A stretch of DNA of 64,000 nucleotides from Embleya sp045207655 (lineage in GTDB: Bacteria; Actinomycetota; Actinomycetes; Streptomycetales; Streptomycetaceae). The stretch is from NCBI RefSeq assembly GCF_045207655.1, contig NZ_CP108784.1:2914001-2978000 (forward strand), in the 5' to 3' direction. This document shows, piece by piece, positions 7,577-17,169 of the stretch. The notes beneath the pieces were generated by a model that was not told the origin of the DNA, did no database searches, and saw only the letters and a list, made by a program, of their open reading frames with translations. How positions within the stretch are numbered: the stretch's first letter is position 1; every line of letters starts with the position of its first letter. Made by a program: the position numbers and the translations under genes.

Positions 7577-9502
7577 TCAGCCGACCGGTCGGTGTACGTT
7601 GTCCACTTTGGCCGGGCCGGGTGTCGCGTCGGCGATCCACGGGCCTTCGGTGGACGGGTCGAGCACGCCCTCCTCCAGCCACAGGTGCCGGCCCGCCAGC
7701 ACGCCCTCCACCGCCTTGACGTCCAGCTCGTCGGTGTTCTTCCACAACCGGCCGAACAGCTCGTCCACCCGGATCTGCGCCTGCCGGCAGAACAGGTCGG
7801 CGAGTTCGTACGCGGCCCGGCCCTGCTCGAGGTCGCGCCGGCGCAGCATGTCGGCCCGCACGCACACCGCGCTCATCGCGAACAGTTCGGCGCCGACGTC
7901 GACGATCCGGCCGAGGAAGCCCTGTTTGCGCTCCATCGCGCCCTGCCAGCGGGCCATTCCGTAGAAGGTGGAGCGGGCCAGCCGGCGCGAGGCGCGCTCG
8001 ACGAAGCGCAGGTGCGCGGCCAGGCTCGGCGCGCCGGCCGGGGCGAACTCGCGGTAGGACGTGGGCACCTGCCCCTTGCCGGTGACCAGTTTGGGCAGCC
8101 ACTTCGCGTAGAAGACGCCCGCGTCGGCGGCGGCCTTGCCCTTGGCCTTCAGATCCGCGTCGGGGTCGATGATGTCGCCGGCCACCGCCAGGTGGGCGTC
8201 CACCGCCTCGCGCGCGATCAGCAGGTGCATGATCTCGGTCGAGCCCTCGAAGATGCGGTTGATCCGCATGTCGCGCAACATCTGCTCGGCGGGTACGCCG
8301 CGTTCGCCCCGGGCCCGCAGCGAGGCGGCGGTCTCGTAGCCGCGGCCGCCCCTGATCTGCACGAGTTCGTCGCTGACCGTCCAACCCACCTCGGACGCGT
8401 ACAACTTCGCCAGCGCCGCCTCGATCCGGATGTCGCGGCGGTCCTCGTCGGCCATCCGGGCGGTCAGCTCCAGCACCGCCTCCAGCGCGAAGGCGCTCGC
8501 CGCGATGTAGGCGATCTTGCCCGCGACCGCCTCGTGTCCGGCGATCGGCCGACCCCACTGCTCGCGCTCGCCCGCCCACTCGCGGGCCACCTTCAGCGAC
8601 CACTTGGCCGCGCCGGCGCACATCGCGGGCAGCGAGAGCCGGCCGGTGTTGAGCGTGGTCAGCGCGATCTTCAGGCCCGCGCCCTCGGCCCCGATCCGGT
8701 TCGCCGCGGGGACCCGGACGTTGTGGAAGCGGGTCACGCCGTTTTCGATGCCGCGCAGGCCCATGAAGGCGTTGCGGTTCTCCACGGTGATGCCGGGGCT
8801 GTCCGCGTCCACGACGAAGGCGGTGATCCCGCCGCGCCGGCCCTCGGCCTTGGGCACCCGAGCCATCACCACGAGCAGCCCGGCGACCACGCCGTTGGTG
8901 GTCCACAACTTCACGCCGTCCAGGACGTACGCCTCGCCGTCCTCGGTGGGCACCGCGGAGGTGGCCAGCCGGGCCGGGTCCGAGCCGACGTCGGGCTCGG
9001 TGAGCAGGAACGCGCTGACCTCGCGCACACAGCGCGGCAGGAACTCGCGCTTCTGCTCGTCGGTGCCGAACATCTTGACCGGCTGCGGCACACCGATCGA
9101 CTGGTGCGCGGACAGCAGCGCGCCGAGCGCGGCGTTGACCGAACCGACCAGGACCAGGGCCTTGTTGTAGTAGAGCTGACTCAGACCCAGGCCGCCGTAC
9201 TCGGTGTCGATCTTCATACCCAGCGCGCCGATCTCGGCCAGGCCCTTGATCACCTCGTCCGGGATCCGCGCGTCGCGTTCGATCACGGTGGGATCCACCC
9301 GGGTGACGAGGAACTCGCGGAGCACCGCGAGGAAGTCCTCCCCCCGACGAATCTCCTCGGCGTCCGCCTCGGGATGCGGGTGGACGAGGTCGAGCCGAAA
9401 GCGTCCGAGGAACAACTCCTTGGCGAAACTGGGCTTGTCCCAGTCCTGTTGCCGTGCTTCCTCGGCGACCTTGCGGGCTTCGCGTTCGCTGACAGGGGGC
9501 AT
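7577..9502 (-). CDS. Acyl-CoA dehydrogenase, long two-part (VLCAD-like) form
   Basis: FAD-dependent alpha,beta-dehydrogenation of an acyl-CoA. At 641 aa it is longer than the usual ~380-aa enzymes. After the N-terminal helices come the middle beta domain (LLTEPDVGSDPARL, KLWTTNGVVAG) and the C-terminal helical domain ending in RINRIFEGSTEIMHLLIAR. A further ~180-residue helical extension follows, as in very-long-chain or FadE-type enzymes, which suggests long or bulky acyl substrates. The start is ATG at 9502 (MPPVSEREARK) with GAGGAG 6 nt upstream. The frame is open a further 97 codons, but that stretch is repeat-derived low-complexity sequence. It stands alone, with terminators on both sides. 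Confidence 0.92.
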   Translation of the reverse strand: MPPVSEREARKVAEEARQQDWDKPSFAKELFLGRFRLDLVHPHPEADAEEIRRGEDFLAVLREFLVTRVDPTVIERDARIPDEVIKGLAEIGALGMKIDTEYGGLGLSQLYYNKALVLVGSVNAALGALLSAHQSIGVPQPVKMFGTDEQKREFLPRCVREVSAFLLTEPDVGSDPARLATSAVPTEDGEAYVLDGVKLWTTNGVVAGLLVVMARVPKAEGRRGGITAFVVDADSPGITVENRNAFMGLRGIENGVTRFHNVRVPAANRIGAEGAGLKIALTTLNTGRLSLPAMCAGAAKWSLKVAREWAGEREQWGRPIAGHEAVAGKIAYIAASAFALEAVLELTARMADEDRRDIRIEAALAKLYASEVGWTVSDELVQIRGGRGYETAASLRARGERGVPAEQMLRDMRINRIFEGSTEIMHLLIAREAVDAHLAVAGDIIDPDADLKAKGKAAADAGVFYAKWLPKLVTGKGQVPTSYREFAPAGAPSLAAHLRFVERASRRLARSTFYGMARWQGAMERKQGFLGRIVDVGAELFAMSAVCVRADMLRRRDLEQGRAAYELADLFCRQAQIRVDELFGRLWKNTDELDVKAVEGVLAGRHLWLEEGVLDPSTEGPWIADATPGPAKVDNVHRPVG

Positions 9503-9537
9503 GGCGGACTCCTCGCGGACTCGCAGCGGACCGACGT

Positions 9538-9556
9538 TGTTACCGATCGGTGTTAC
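9538..9556. promoter_or_regulatory. Candidate operator upstream of the acyl-CoA dehydrogenase
   Basis: The 10-bp palindrome ACCGATCGGT (9542-9551) sits within two direct copies of GTTACC (9539-9544 and 9551-9556 region). It lies 37-54 nt upstream of the ATG. Position and symmetry suit a TetR-type repressor of a fatty-acid gene; no cognate regulator is adjacent. Confidence 0.4.
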
Positions 9557-9659
9557 CTGCCCGTGCACGTCCACTGAATGCCGCGTGACGCCCATTTGTC
9601 CAGAGGAGGCGCTCCGCGAGTGTGCGGCCTTGCTCCGGACGGGCGTGCCCTTGCTCCGT

Positions 9660-9796
9660 ATGGGCAGGCGCGCCGTGCCCGCGGACGTGCGCGCTGCTTC
9701 CTGCGGACGTGCGCGCCTTGCCCGTGGGCGCGCGCCGCTGCCCGCGGACATGCGCTGCTTGTCCGCGGACATGCGCTGCTTGTCCGCGAACATGCG
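9660..9796. repeat. Degenerate 21-bp tandem repeat
   Basis: Two near-perfect units of CCGCGGACATGCGCTGCTTG plus one base (9742-9762, 9763-9783) are followed by a partial copy (9784-9796). They are preceded by three or four diverged units with the same 20-22 bp period. Because the period is a multiple of three, every frame gives heptapeptide-like repeats, but nothing indicates translation. Confidence 0.7.
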
Positions 9797-9797
9797 A

Positions 9798-9835
9798 AAG
9801 GGCCCGGCGACACCACCCCAGGCGGCCGGGCCCTT
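9798..9835 (-). terminator. Terminator after the aldehyde dehydrogenase
   Basis: AAGGGCCCGGC (9798-9808) pairs perfectly with GCCGGGCCCTT (9825-9835) around a 16-nt loop. It begins 13 nt past the stop of the leftward aldehyde dehydrogenase gene. Confidence 0.8.
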
Positions 9836-9848
9836 CGTTCGGGGGTGC

Positions 9849-11291
<1,443 letters not shown>

Positions 11292-11363
11292 TGCTGCTCC
11301 TTCTCCGTCAACGGGCGCCGATGATCCCGGTGACTCAACGGTAGGCCGATCGCCCGCCCGCGT

Positions 11364-11385
11364 ATTTGTCCATGCCGGCCAATTG
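11364..11385. promoter_or_regulatory. Candidate PucR site upstream of the aldehyde dehydrogenase
   Basis: TTGTCC-ATGCC-GGCCAA, an imperfect 17-bp dyad, lies 75-95 nt upstream of the GTG start. The 15-mer ATTTGTCCATGCCGG matches 14 of 15 bases of a site upstream of gabT (15476-15490). Confidence 0.5.
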
Positions 11386-11398
11386 CGCTCCGCCGGCA

Positions 11399-12919
11399 CT
11401 ACGACTTGTCGTCGCGAACCTCGCTCGGATCACGCAGCGCGAACCACAGCTCGGCGCGGGTGTCCGGATCGTCCAGGGTACGGCCGAGGATCTCCTCGGC
11501 CCGGCGGATGCGATAGCGCAGCGTGTGCCGGTGCACCCCCAGGTCGCCGGCCGCGGCGTCCCACTGCCCGTGTCGGGCCAGCCACGCGCGCAGCGAGCCG
11601 ATCAGGTCGCCCCGGCCGCCCACGTCGTGCGCGCGCAGCGGCGCGAGCAGTTGTTCGGCCCACGCGTGCACCGCGGCCCCGTCCAGCAGCGGCAGCAGCC
11701 CGCCCGCGTCCCGGCCGTGCACGGTCAGCGTCCGCTCCGAGCGCAGGCCCACCGCGTGCGCGCCGAGCGCCTGCCGGTAGCCGTCGGCCGCGGCGGCCGG
11801 CTCGACCGGACCGGACACGCCCGCGATCAGCCCCGGCAGGTCGCTCGGCTCGACCGGCTCGACCGCTTCCGGCAGCACCAGTACGGTCGCGCCGCCCAAG
11901 TCCCCGGTGAGCGCGGGTGTGCCGGCCCGGACCGCCCGCGCGCACAGACGCTCGGCGAACGCCGCCACGACCGGCTCGGGTCCGGTGGCCACCACGACCC
12001 GCCACGGCCCGGGCGGCAGGTCGGTCGCGATGTCGTGGGCCAACTCGGCCGGCGTCGCCCGTTCTCCGGTGAGCAACATCCGCAGCAGCGCGGTGCGCAT
12101 CCGGGCGCCCGCGTCGGCGCTGACCCGGGACTGCTCCAGGGCCAACGTGAGCAGCGAGGCCGCGGTGCCCAGGGTCTGCCGGTCGGCGGTGCGCGGCGGG
12201 CGGGCGGTGCCCACCGCCAGGAAGCCGCTGATCCGCCGCTCGGCGCCCAGCGACTGGACCACCACCCGCTCCTCGCCCTCGACACCCGGCAACGACGCGG
12301 AGGACGGCGCGGGCATCCCGCGCAGCTTCTCGATGTCGGCGCGCAGCGCGTCGGTGCGCGTGCGGGCCGCGGTCGGCGCGACCTGACGCAGCGTGCCGTC
12401 CGCGTCGTAGAGCGCGGCCCAGCCGTCCAGCCGGGCCGCGAGCCGGCGGATCAGCGTCGCGGCGCCCTCGCGCCCGGCGGCCGCCCGGGTCAGTTCCTGC
12501 TGGACCGCGAAGCCGGTGGTGACGGTCTCGTACTGCTCGGCGGCCAACGCCGACGAGACCACCTTGCTGATCGCGATGAACGGGGTCGGGCGCGGCACCT
12601 CGAACACCGGGAAGCCGTGCGCCTCGGCGGCCTCGACGATCACCGCGGGCACCCGGTCCAGGGACAGCCCCACCCCGATGCCGAGTCCGGCCACCTCGGC
12701 GGCGGCGAGCCGCTCGACGTAGGCGCGGCGCTCGGCGTTGCTGCGGCCGAGCTTCATCCCCGTGGTGAGCAGCAGTTCGCCGCCCTCCAGATAGGGCGTG
12801 GGATCGGCGAGTTCGCTCGTGTGCACCCACCGCACCTCGCGCTCGAGCCCGCCCTTGCCCGCGAGCACCCGCAGGTCGAGGGCGGGTGCGCGGACCAGGG
12901 ACGCGAGGGTGGGCGGCAT
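11399..12919 (-). CDS. PucR-family transcriptional regulator
   Basis: A 506-aa regulator with the three PucR parts. The N-terminal purine-catabolism-regulator domain (about 8-125) includes the LRVLAGKGGLEREVRWVHTSE and YLEGGELLLTTGM segments; a GGDEF-like/GAF-like middle follows. The C-terminal helix-turn-helix is GDLGVHRHTLRYRIRRAEEILG. Members respond to purine metabolites, GABA or amino acids. It sits between an aldehyde dehydrogenase and an ATPase, with gabT beyond. That arrangement suggests GABA-linked control. The ATG at 12919 begins the domain exactly; an upstream half-dyad TTGTCC-N5-GGA at 12927-12940 suggests autoregulation. The frame stays open for 2.5 kb upstream, but that is the shadow of the neighbouring gene. 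Confidence 0.9.
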   Translation of the reverse strand: MPPTLASLVRAPALDLRVLAGKGGLEREVRWVHTSELADPTPYLEGGELLLTTGMKLGRSNAERRAYVERLAAAEVAGLGIGVGLSLDRVPAVIVEAAEAHGFPVFEVPRPTPFIAISKVVSSALAAEQYETVTTGFAVQQELTRAAAGREGAATLIRRLAARLDGWAALYDADGTLRQVAPTAARTRTDALRADIEKLRGMPAPSSASLPGVEGEERVVVQSLGAERRISGFLAVGTARPPRTADRQTLGTAASLLTLALEQSRVSADAGARMRTALLRMLLTGERATPAELAHDIATDLPPGPWRVVVATGPEPVVAAFAERLCARAVRAGTPALTGDLGGATVLVLPEAVEPVEPSDLPGLIAGVSGPVEPAAAADGYRQALGAHAVGLRSERTLTVHGRDAGGLLPLLDGAAVHAWAEQLLAPLRAHDVGGRGDLIGSLRAWLARHGQWDAAAGDLGVHRHTLRYRIRRAEEILGRTLDDPDTRAELWFALRDPSEVRDDKS

Positions 12920-12926
12920 GTCGGCG

Positions 12927-12959
12927 TTGTCCAGACTGGAGTGGGAGAGGCCTCCAGTG
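12927..12959. promoter_or_regulatory. Dyad elements just upstream of pucR
   Basis: TTGTCC-AGACT-GGA (12927-12940) has the half-site and spacing of the gabT and dehydrogenase sites. It overlaps a perfect 7-bp inverted repeat ACTGGAG / CTCCAGT (12936-12959). Both lie within 40 nt of the pucR start codon and just beyond the stop of the preceding ATPase gene. This fits an autoregulatory operator, a weak terminator, or both. Confidence 0.42.
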
Positions 12960-12963
12960 TGAC

Positions 12964-15375
12964 TCAGCGGCCGAGATCGATCAGCACGGGAGGGGTTCGC
13001 TCGCCCTTTCGGGTGGTCAGGCTGACGATCGCGTGCCGCGTGGGCAGGTCGCCGGCGATCTCGGACGGGGACCAGCGGTAGCGCTCGACGGTACGGGTGG
13101 TCACCCGCTCGGACCGGCCGCTGGCCTTCTCGCCGAACAGCGTGCCCAGTACCGAGTAGCGGATCCGCTTGGCCAGGCCGCCTTCGGGCGTGCCCATGGT
13201 GATCGACTTCTCCTGCTCCTTGGTCATCCCCCAGTGCTCGGCGAACAGTTCGGCGTCGGTGCGGGACGCGCCCGGTACCACCGCCTTGCAGCCGGCCGCG
13301 GCGAACACGGTGTGCCGCAGCGCGGGCGCGAGGTCGTCGAGCGAGCGGACCGACAGGACCAGACCGGCCCGGCGGTTGCGGGCCCATTGCAGGCCCTTCG
13401 CCGCGTACTCGTCCACCAGCCGCCCGGCGTCGTCGGCGACCAGGCACGCGAACACCTTGCGCGGCCCGCGCTCGCGCCGGGGCGTGGCCATCGCCTGGAC
13501 GAACTGGGACAACACCAGTCGGCCGATCAGCCGGGCCGCCTCGGGGTGCGCGGCCTCGTTCAGCGCGATCCGCACCCGCAGCGGCCGGTCGATGTCGCCG
13601 GCCGCGAACCGCTCCCGGTCGGGCCGGAACAACTCGGCGACACCGGGCCGTTCCAGCACCGCCAGACGCTGCACCAGCATCCGCGCGTCGTCGTCGCTGC
13701 GGGCCATCGCGCGCAGCGCCCGTTCGTGCTCGGCATAGCGGTCGGCGGCCCGCAGCGCGCGCTCCAGCGCGGCGAGCGCGGCCTCGGCGCCGTCCAGCAG
13801 GTCGAGCAGCGTGCCGACCTCGGGATAGCGGCCGTGCCCGGCCACGTACGCGCCGAGCACCTGACGCAGCGCGTTGCTCGCGCCCTCGGCGAGCCCGATC
13901 GCGTTCGGCGGCAGCGCGGCGGCGGCGAGCCGGTCGGCGGCGTCCTCGGGCGAGGCCGCGCCGCCGTACAGGTCCAGACCCGAGGGCGAGTCCGGGTCGC
14001 CGACGATCACCTCGCGGTCGTAGCCGCCGGGGCGTTCGAACTCGTCGCCCTTGGCGTCGATCACCACCAGTGACGCGGTGCCGGTCAGCGCGCGCAGGCT
14101 CATCGTCTCCACGACCGGCTCCAGCAGCCGACCCGGCTCGCCGGCTCGGGCCGCGCCGACCACGAGCATCGAGGCGCCGAGCACGTCCAGGTCCAGCGCG
14201 AACGCGGTGTCCCGGTACAGCGCCGGGTTCCGCGTGTGGTCGGTGCCCATGCCGACCCGTACCTGTCCGGCCAGCAGGTCGTGTTCGGCCCGCCTGGGGC
14301 GCACGTCGCGCTGCCCGGAGCCGTGCCGACAGGCCGCGGCGCCGTGGTCGTGGATCTCGTCGGCCACGTCGGCGAGGTATTCGGGGTCGAGCTCGCCGGC
14401 CCCGATCACCCGGCGCAGGCGCAGGTAGTCCACGTCCCGCAGCCGACCCGCCGCCACCTCGTGGTCGAGCACATCGGCCGCCTCGTGTTGTCCCGCGTCG
14501 CGCAGCTCCGGCCACAACTCGGCGTCGGCGACCGGCGCTTCCTCGTCCGGGTGCGCGGCGTGCGTGGCGGGCGTGCGCGCGTACGGCCCGACCACCACGT
14601 TCCAGCGCCCGAGCACCGCGGCCGCGTACAGGAAGCCGCCGTTGTAGAGGAGTCGCACCAGCCACTGCCCGTCGTGCAGCAGCCCGCGCGGGAAGATCAG
14701 CAACAACAGCGCGACGAACGGCCGCATCAGCACGATCCACGCGACGAAGCCCAGGACCAGGAACAACGCGGCGCGGCGCCACTGTTCGGGGCGCGGGCGC
14801 CCGTTCAGTTCGGCGCGCCGGTCCAGCCGCTGCCACCACGGGCGCAGGAACGGCCGGGCGATCTCGTGCCAGCGGCCCAGATAGCCGAAGAGCACGAAGA
14901 CCAGGACGTAGAGCAGGTTGTTGAACAGCAGCGGCCACAGGAAGGTGGGGATGATCTTCCGGACCAGCCAGACGTAGGCCATGATCACCCAGTTCAGGCT
15001 GAGCACCGCGATCACCAGCCACAACACCGCGCGCCGCACCAACGCCGCCTCCGGCCGGGTGCGCGCCTCGCGCTCGGCCGCCCGCAGCTTGATCTCCCGC
15101 TCGTCCCGGCCGTATCCGTACACGCCCGGGGCCTCTCGGTGGCGCGGACCGCGCAGCCACCCGCGCAGGTCGAAGCCGTCGGGATCCACGTCGCGATCCG
15201 CCGCCGCCGGCGCGGGCACCCGCGCCCCGGCGGACCGCGCCCGGCGGGTCGGCGGTGTGCTCCGGCGTGCCGGGTCGACCTCGAAGGCCGCGGCCTCGAA
15301 GACCTCCGCCTCGGCAGCCGGCGACGCCGGGGAATCCGGCCGTTCCACGTCCACGTCCAGCCCTCCCGGAGCCAC
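12964..15375 (-). CDS. Membrane-anchored VirD4/TraG-like ATPase homologue with degenerate Walker A
   Basis: 803 aa. Residues 1-110 are acidic/proline-rich and soluble. Four hydrophobic segments follow (about 115-137, 143-166, 203-231, 241-257), then a large cytosolic region. This has the order of a type IV coupling protein or HerA/FtsK-type ATPase: a strand and P-loop position (SMLVVGAARAGEPGRLLEP, 402-420), a Walker B-like SLVVIDAKGDEF (435-446), and a C-terminal block KVFACLVADDAGRLVDEY. The P-loop lacks the GK[ST] needed for nucleotide phosphate binding, reading GAARAGEP instead. Homologues are conserved near gabT in Streptomyces but, to my knowledge, have no assigned function. No relaxase or conjugation gene is nearby, so a mobile-element origin is not supported. 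Confidence 0.75.
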   Translation of the reverse strand: MAPGGLDVDVERPDSPASPAAEAEVFEAAAFEVDPARRSTPPTRRARSAGARVPAPAAADRDVDPDGFDLRGWLRGPRHREAPGVYGYGRDEREIKLRAAEREARTRPEAALVRRAVLWLVIAVLSLNWVIMAYVWLVRKIIPTFLWPLLFNNLLYVLVFVLFGYLGRWHEIARPFLRPWWQRLDRRAELNGRPRPEQWRRAALFLVLGFVAWIVLMRPFVALLLLIFPRGLLHDGQWLVRLLYNGGFLYAAAVLGRWNVVVGPYARTPATHAAHPDEEAPVADAELWPELRDAGQHEAADVLDHEVAAGRLRDVDYLRLRRVIGAGELDPEYLADVADEIHDHGAAACRHGSGQRDVRPRRAEHDLLAGQVRVGMGTDHTRNPALYRDTAFALDLDVLGASMLVVGAARAGEPGRLLEPVVETMSLRALTGTASLVVIDAKGDEFERPGGYDREVIVGDPDSPSGLDLYGGAASPEDAADRLAAAALPPNAIGLAEGASNALRQVLGAYVAGHGRYPEVGTLLDLLDGAEAALAALERALRAADRYAEHERALRAMARSDDDARMLVQRLAVLERPGVAELFRPDRERFAAGDIDRPLRVRIALNEAAHPEAARLIGRLVLSQFVQAMATPRRERGPRKVFACLVADDAGRLVDEYAAKGLQWARNRRAGLVLSVRSLDDLAPALRHTVFAAAGCKAVVPGASRTDAELFAEHWGMTKEQEKSITMGTPEGGLAKRIRYSVLGTLFGEKASGRSERVTTRTVERYRWSPSEIAGDLPTRHAIVSLTTRKGERTPPVLIDLGR

Positions 15376-15611
15376 GTCCTGAACCGGAACTCAATCTAGG
15401 CGCCACACCCGCTGTCGTGATGATCATTCCGGCGCGAGTCCGCGATGCGTTCCGAAGTTGTTCTGCCCGATCGGCATTTGTCCATCCCGGACACAAGCAA
15501 CCGGGTGATTAACCGATGCGGCGCATGCGACGAACGCGGCCCGGCGCCTAGCCTGCCGATAGGACCGCGGTGCCACCGCGAACCCCCCGCCTCGACCCAC
15601 AGGAGACCAGC
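15376..15611. other. Divergent promoter region between the ATPase gene and gabT
   Basis: A 236-bp divergent intergenic region, less GC-rich than its flanks. It holds the candidate regulator site at 15476-15494 and presumably both promoters. No small gene was found. Confidence 0.55.
15476..15494. promoter_or_regulatory. Candidate PucR site upstream of gabT
   Basis: TTGTCC-ATCCC-GGACAC, one mismatch from a perfect TTGTCC/GGACAA dyad, lies about 118-136 nt upstream of the gabT ATG. The 15-mer beginning ATTTGTCCAT is shared (14/15) with the site at 11364, which faces the opposite way relative to its gene. Confidence 0.5.
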
Positions 15612-16967
15612 ATGGGCGCTTCGCAGCCCGGCGGGCCCTCGCTCCCGCAGGAGCGCCGGCTCGTCACCGCCATCCCCGGCCCGAAGTCGACCGAGCTGAT
15701 GACGCGCCGCGACCAGGCCGTGGCGCGCGGCGTCAGCACCACCCTGCCGGTCTTCGTGACCCAGGCGGGCGGCGGCGTGGTCGTCGACGTGGACGGCAAC
15801 TCCCTGATCGACTTCGGCTCCGGCATCGCGGTCACCAGCGTCGGCAACTCGGCCGAGGGTGTGGTGCGTCGCGCGTCCGAGCAGCTCCAGCGCTTCACCC
15901 ACACGTGCTTCATGGTGACCCCGTACGAGTCGTACGTCGCCGTGGCCGAGCAGCTCAACGAGCTGACCCCGGGCGACCACGACAAGCGCACCGCGTTGTT
16001 CAACTCGGGCGCCGAGGCGGTGGAGAACGCGGTCAAGATCGCGCGTGCCCACACCAAGCGCCCCGCAGTGGTCGTGTTCGACCACGGCTACCACGGGCGC
16101 ACCAACCTGACCATGGCGCTGACCGCGAAGAACATGCCGTACAAGGAGTCGTTCGGCCCGTTCGCCCCCGAGGTCTACCGGGTCCCGGTCGCCTACCCCT
16201 ACCGCTGGCTGACCGGCGCGGAGAACTGCGCCGAGGAGGCCGCCGCGCAGGCGATCGACGTGATCACCAAGCAGATCGGCGCGCACAACGTCGCCGCCGT
16301 GGTGATCGAGCCCATCCTGGGCGAGGGTGGCTTCATCGAGCCCGCCAAGGGCTTCCTGCCCAGGATCGTCGAGTTCTGCGAGGCGAACGGCATCGTGTTC
16401 GTGGCGGACGAGATCCAGACCGGCTTCTGTCGTACCGGCCAGTGGTTCGCGTGCGACGACGAGGGCATCGTGCCGGACCTGATCACCACCGCCAAGGGCA
16501 TCGCCGGCGGCCTCCCACTGGCCGCCGTGACCGGGCGCGCCGAGATCATGGATTCCGCCCACGCGGGTGGTCTCGGTGGCACGTATGGCGGTAACCCGGT
16601 CGCCTGCGCCGCGGCGCTCGGCGCGATCGAGACGATGCGCGGGCTCGACCTCAACGGCGCGGCCCGCCGGATCGGCGAGATCATGCTCGGCCGACTGGGC
16701 ACGATGAGCGATAAGTTCGCCGAGATCGGCGAGGTCCGCGGTCGCGGCGCGATGATCGCGATCGAACTGGTCAAGCCCGGCTCCAAGGAGCCGAACGCCG
16801 AACTGGCAGGCGCGGTCGCCAAGGCGTGCCACGCGCAGGGCCTGCTGGTGCTGACCGCCGGCACCTACGGCAACGTGCTGCGCTTCCTGCCGCCGCTGGT
16901 GATGCCCGAGCACCTGCTCGTCGAGGGCCTGGACGTGCTGGAGGAGGCGTTCGCCGCCTCGGTCTGA
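15612..16967 (+). CDS. gabT: 4-aminobutyrate-2-oxoglutarate aminotransferase (GabT)
   Basis: A PLP-dependent class III aminotransferase that converts GABA and 2-oxoglutarate to succinate semialdehyde and glutamate. 451 aa. It shows the PLP phosphate site NSGAEAVENAVK (131-142), HGYHGRTN, the PLP-ring aspartate D266 in VADEIQTGF, and the Schiff-base lysine K295 in TTAKGIAGG. The start is ATG at 15612, with AGGAG 6-10 nt upstream. It is monocistronic, ended by a very strong terminator. It is divergent from the ATPase-pucR-aldehyde dehydrogenase series, and the shared upstream motif suggests common control. Confidence 0.95.
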   Translation: MGASQPGGPSLPQERRLVTAIPGPKSTELMTRRDQAVARGVSTTLPVFVTQAGGGVVVDVDGNSLIDFGSGIAVTSVGNSAEGVVRRASEQLQRFTHTCFMVTPYESYVAVAEQLNELTPGDHDKRTALFNSGAEAVENAVKIARAHTKRPAVVVFDHGYHGRTNLTMALTAKNMPYKESFGPFAPEVYRVPVAYPYRWLTGAENCAEEAAAQAIDVITKQIGAHNVAAVVIEPILGEGGFIEPAKGFLPRIVEFCEANGIVFVADEIQTGFCRTGQWFACDDEGIVPDLITTAKGIAGGLPLAAVTGRAEIMDSAHAGGLGGTYGGNPVACAAALGAIETMRGLDLNGAARRIGEIMLGRLGTMSDKFAEIGEVRGRGAMIAIELVKPGSKEPNAELAGAVAKACHAQGLLVLTAGTYGNVLRFLPPLVMPEHLLVEGLDVLEEAFAASV

Positions 16968-16983
16968 GCCGCCCACGACACGA

Positions 16984-17025
16984 CGAACCCCCGCCCACCG
17001 GAACAATCCGGTGGGCGGGGGTTCG
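16984..17025 (+). terminator. Strong terminator after gabT
   Basis: A perfect 18-bp stem, CGAACCCCCGCCCACCGG (16984-17001), pairs with its complement (17008-17025) around the 6-nt loop AACAAT. It begins 17 nt past the gabT stop. The rest of 17026-17169 holds nothing recognisable. Confidence 0.92.
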
Positions 17026-17169
17026 TGATGTTCGGCGTCCCGTTCGGCGCCTGCCTCGGCGTCCGGTTTCGGTGCTCGCCTCGGCGTGTTGTCGGGCGCG
17101 TTGTTCGAGTGCGCCGTCGAGCGCGGCCACTTCGGCCGGAAATCGACGTTCGAAAGCGGTGCGGGCCGA

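Larger units (their letters stand above)
9503..9797. other. Gene-free stretch upstream of the acyl-CoA dehydrogenase
   Basis: No convincing coding sequence on either strand. It contains a GGTAAC-flanked palindrome at 9538-9556, a single ATTTGTCCA half-site at 9594-9602, and a degenerate 21-bp tandem repeat from about 9660 to 9796. Apparent frames here only mirror the repeat. Confidence 0.6.

Noticed and set aside
9594..9602. Fourth PucR-type site, ATTTGTCCA, upstream of the acyl-CoA dehydrogenase
   Set aside because: Only one half-site is present; the following bases do not form the second arm.
9660..9796. Possible CRISPR array
   Set aside because: Units are contiguous without spacers and decay progressively. 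There are no cas genes. It is a simple tandem repeat.
12964..15375. Conjugative or integrative element remnant suggested by the TraG-like ATPase
   Set aside because: No relaxase, replication gene, integrase, attachment repeat or tRNA is nearby, and base composition matches the surroundings.
11399..15496. A single open frame of about 1365 codons spanning pucR and the ATPase gene
   Set aside because: Only the last 506 codons match PucR. The rest is an out-of-frame shadow of the ATPase gene in GC-rich DNA, not a fusion.
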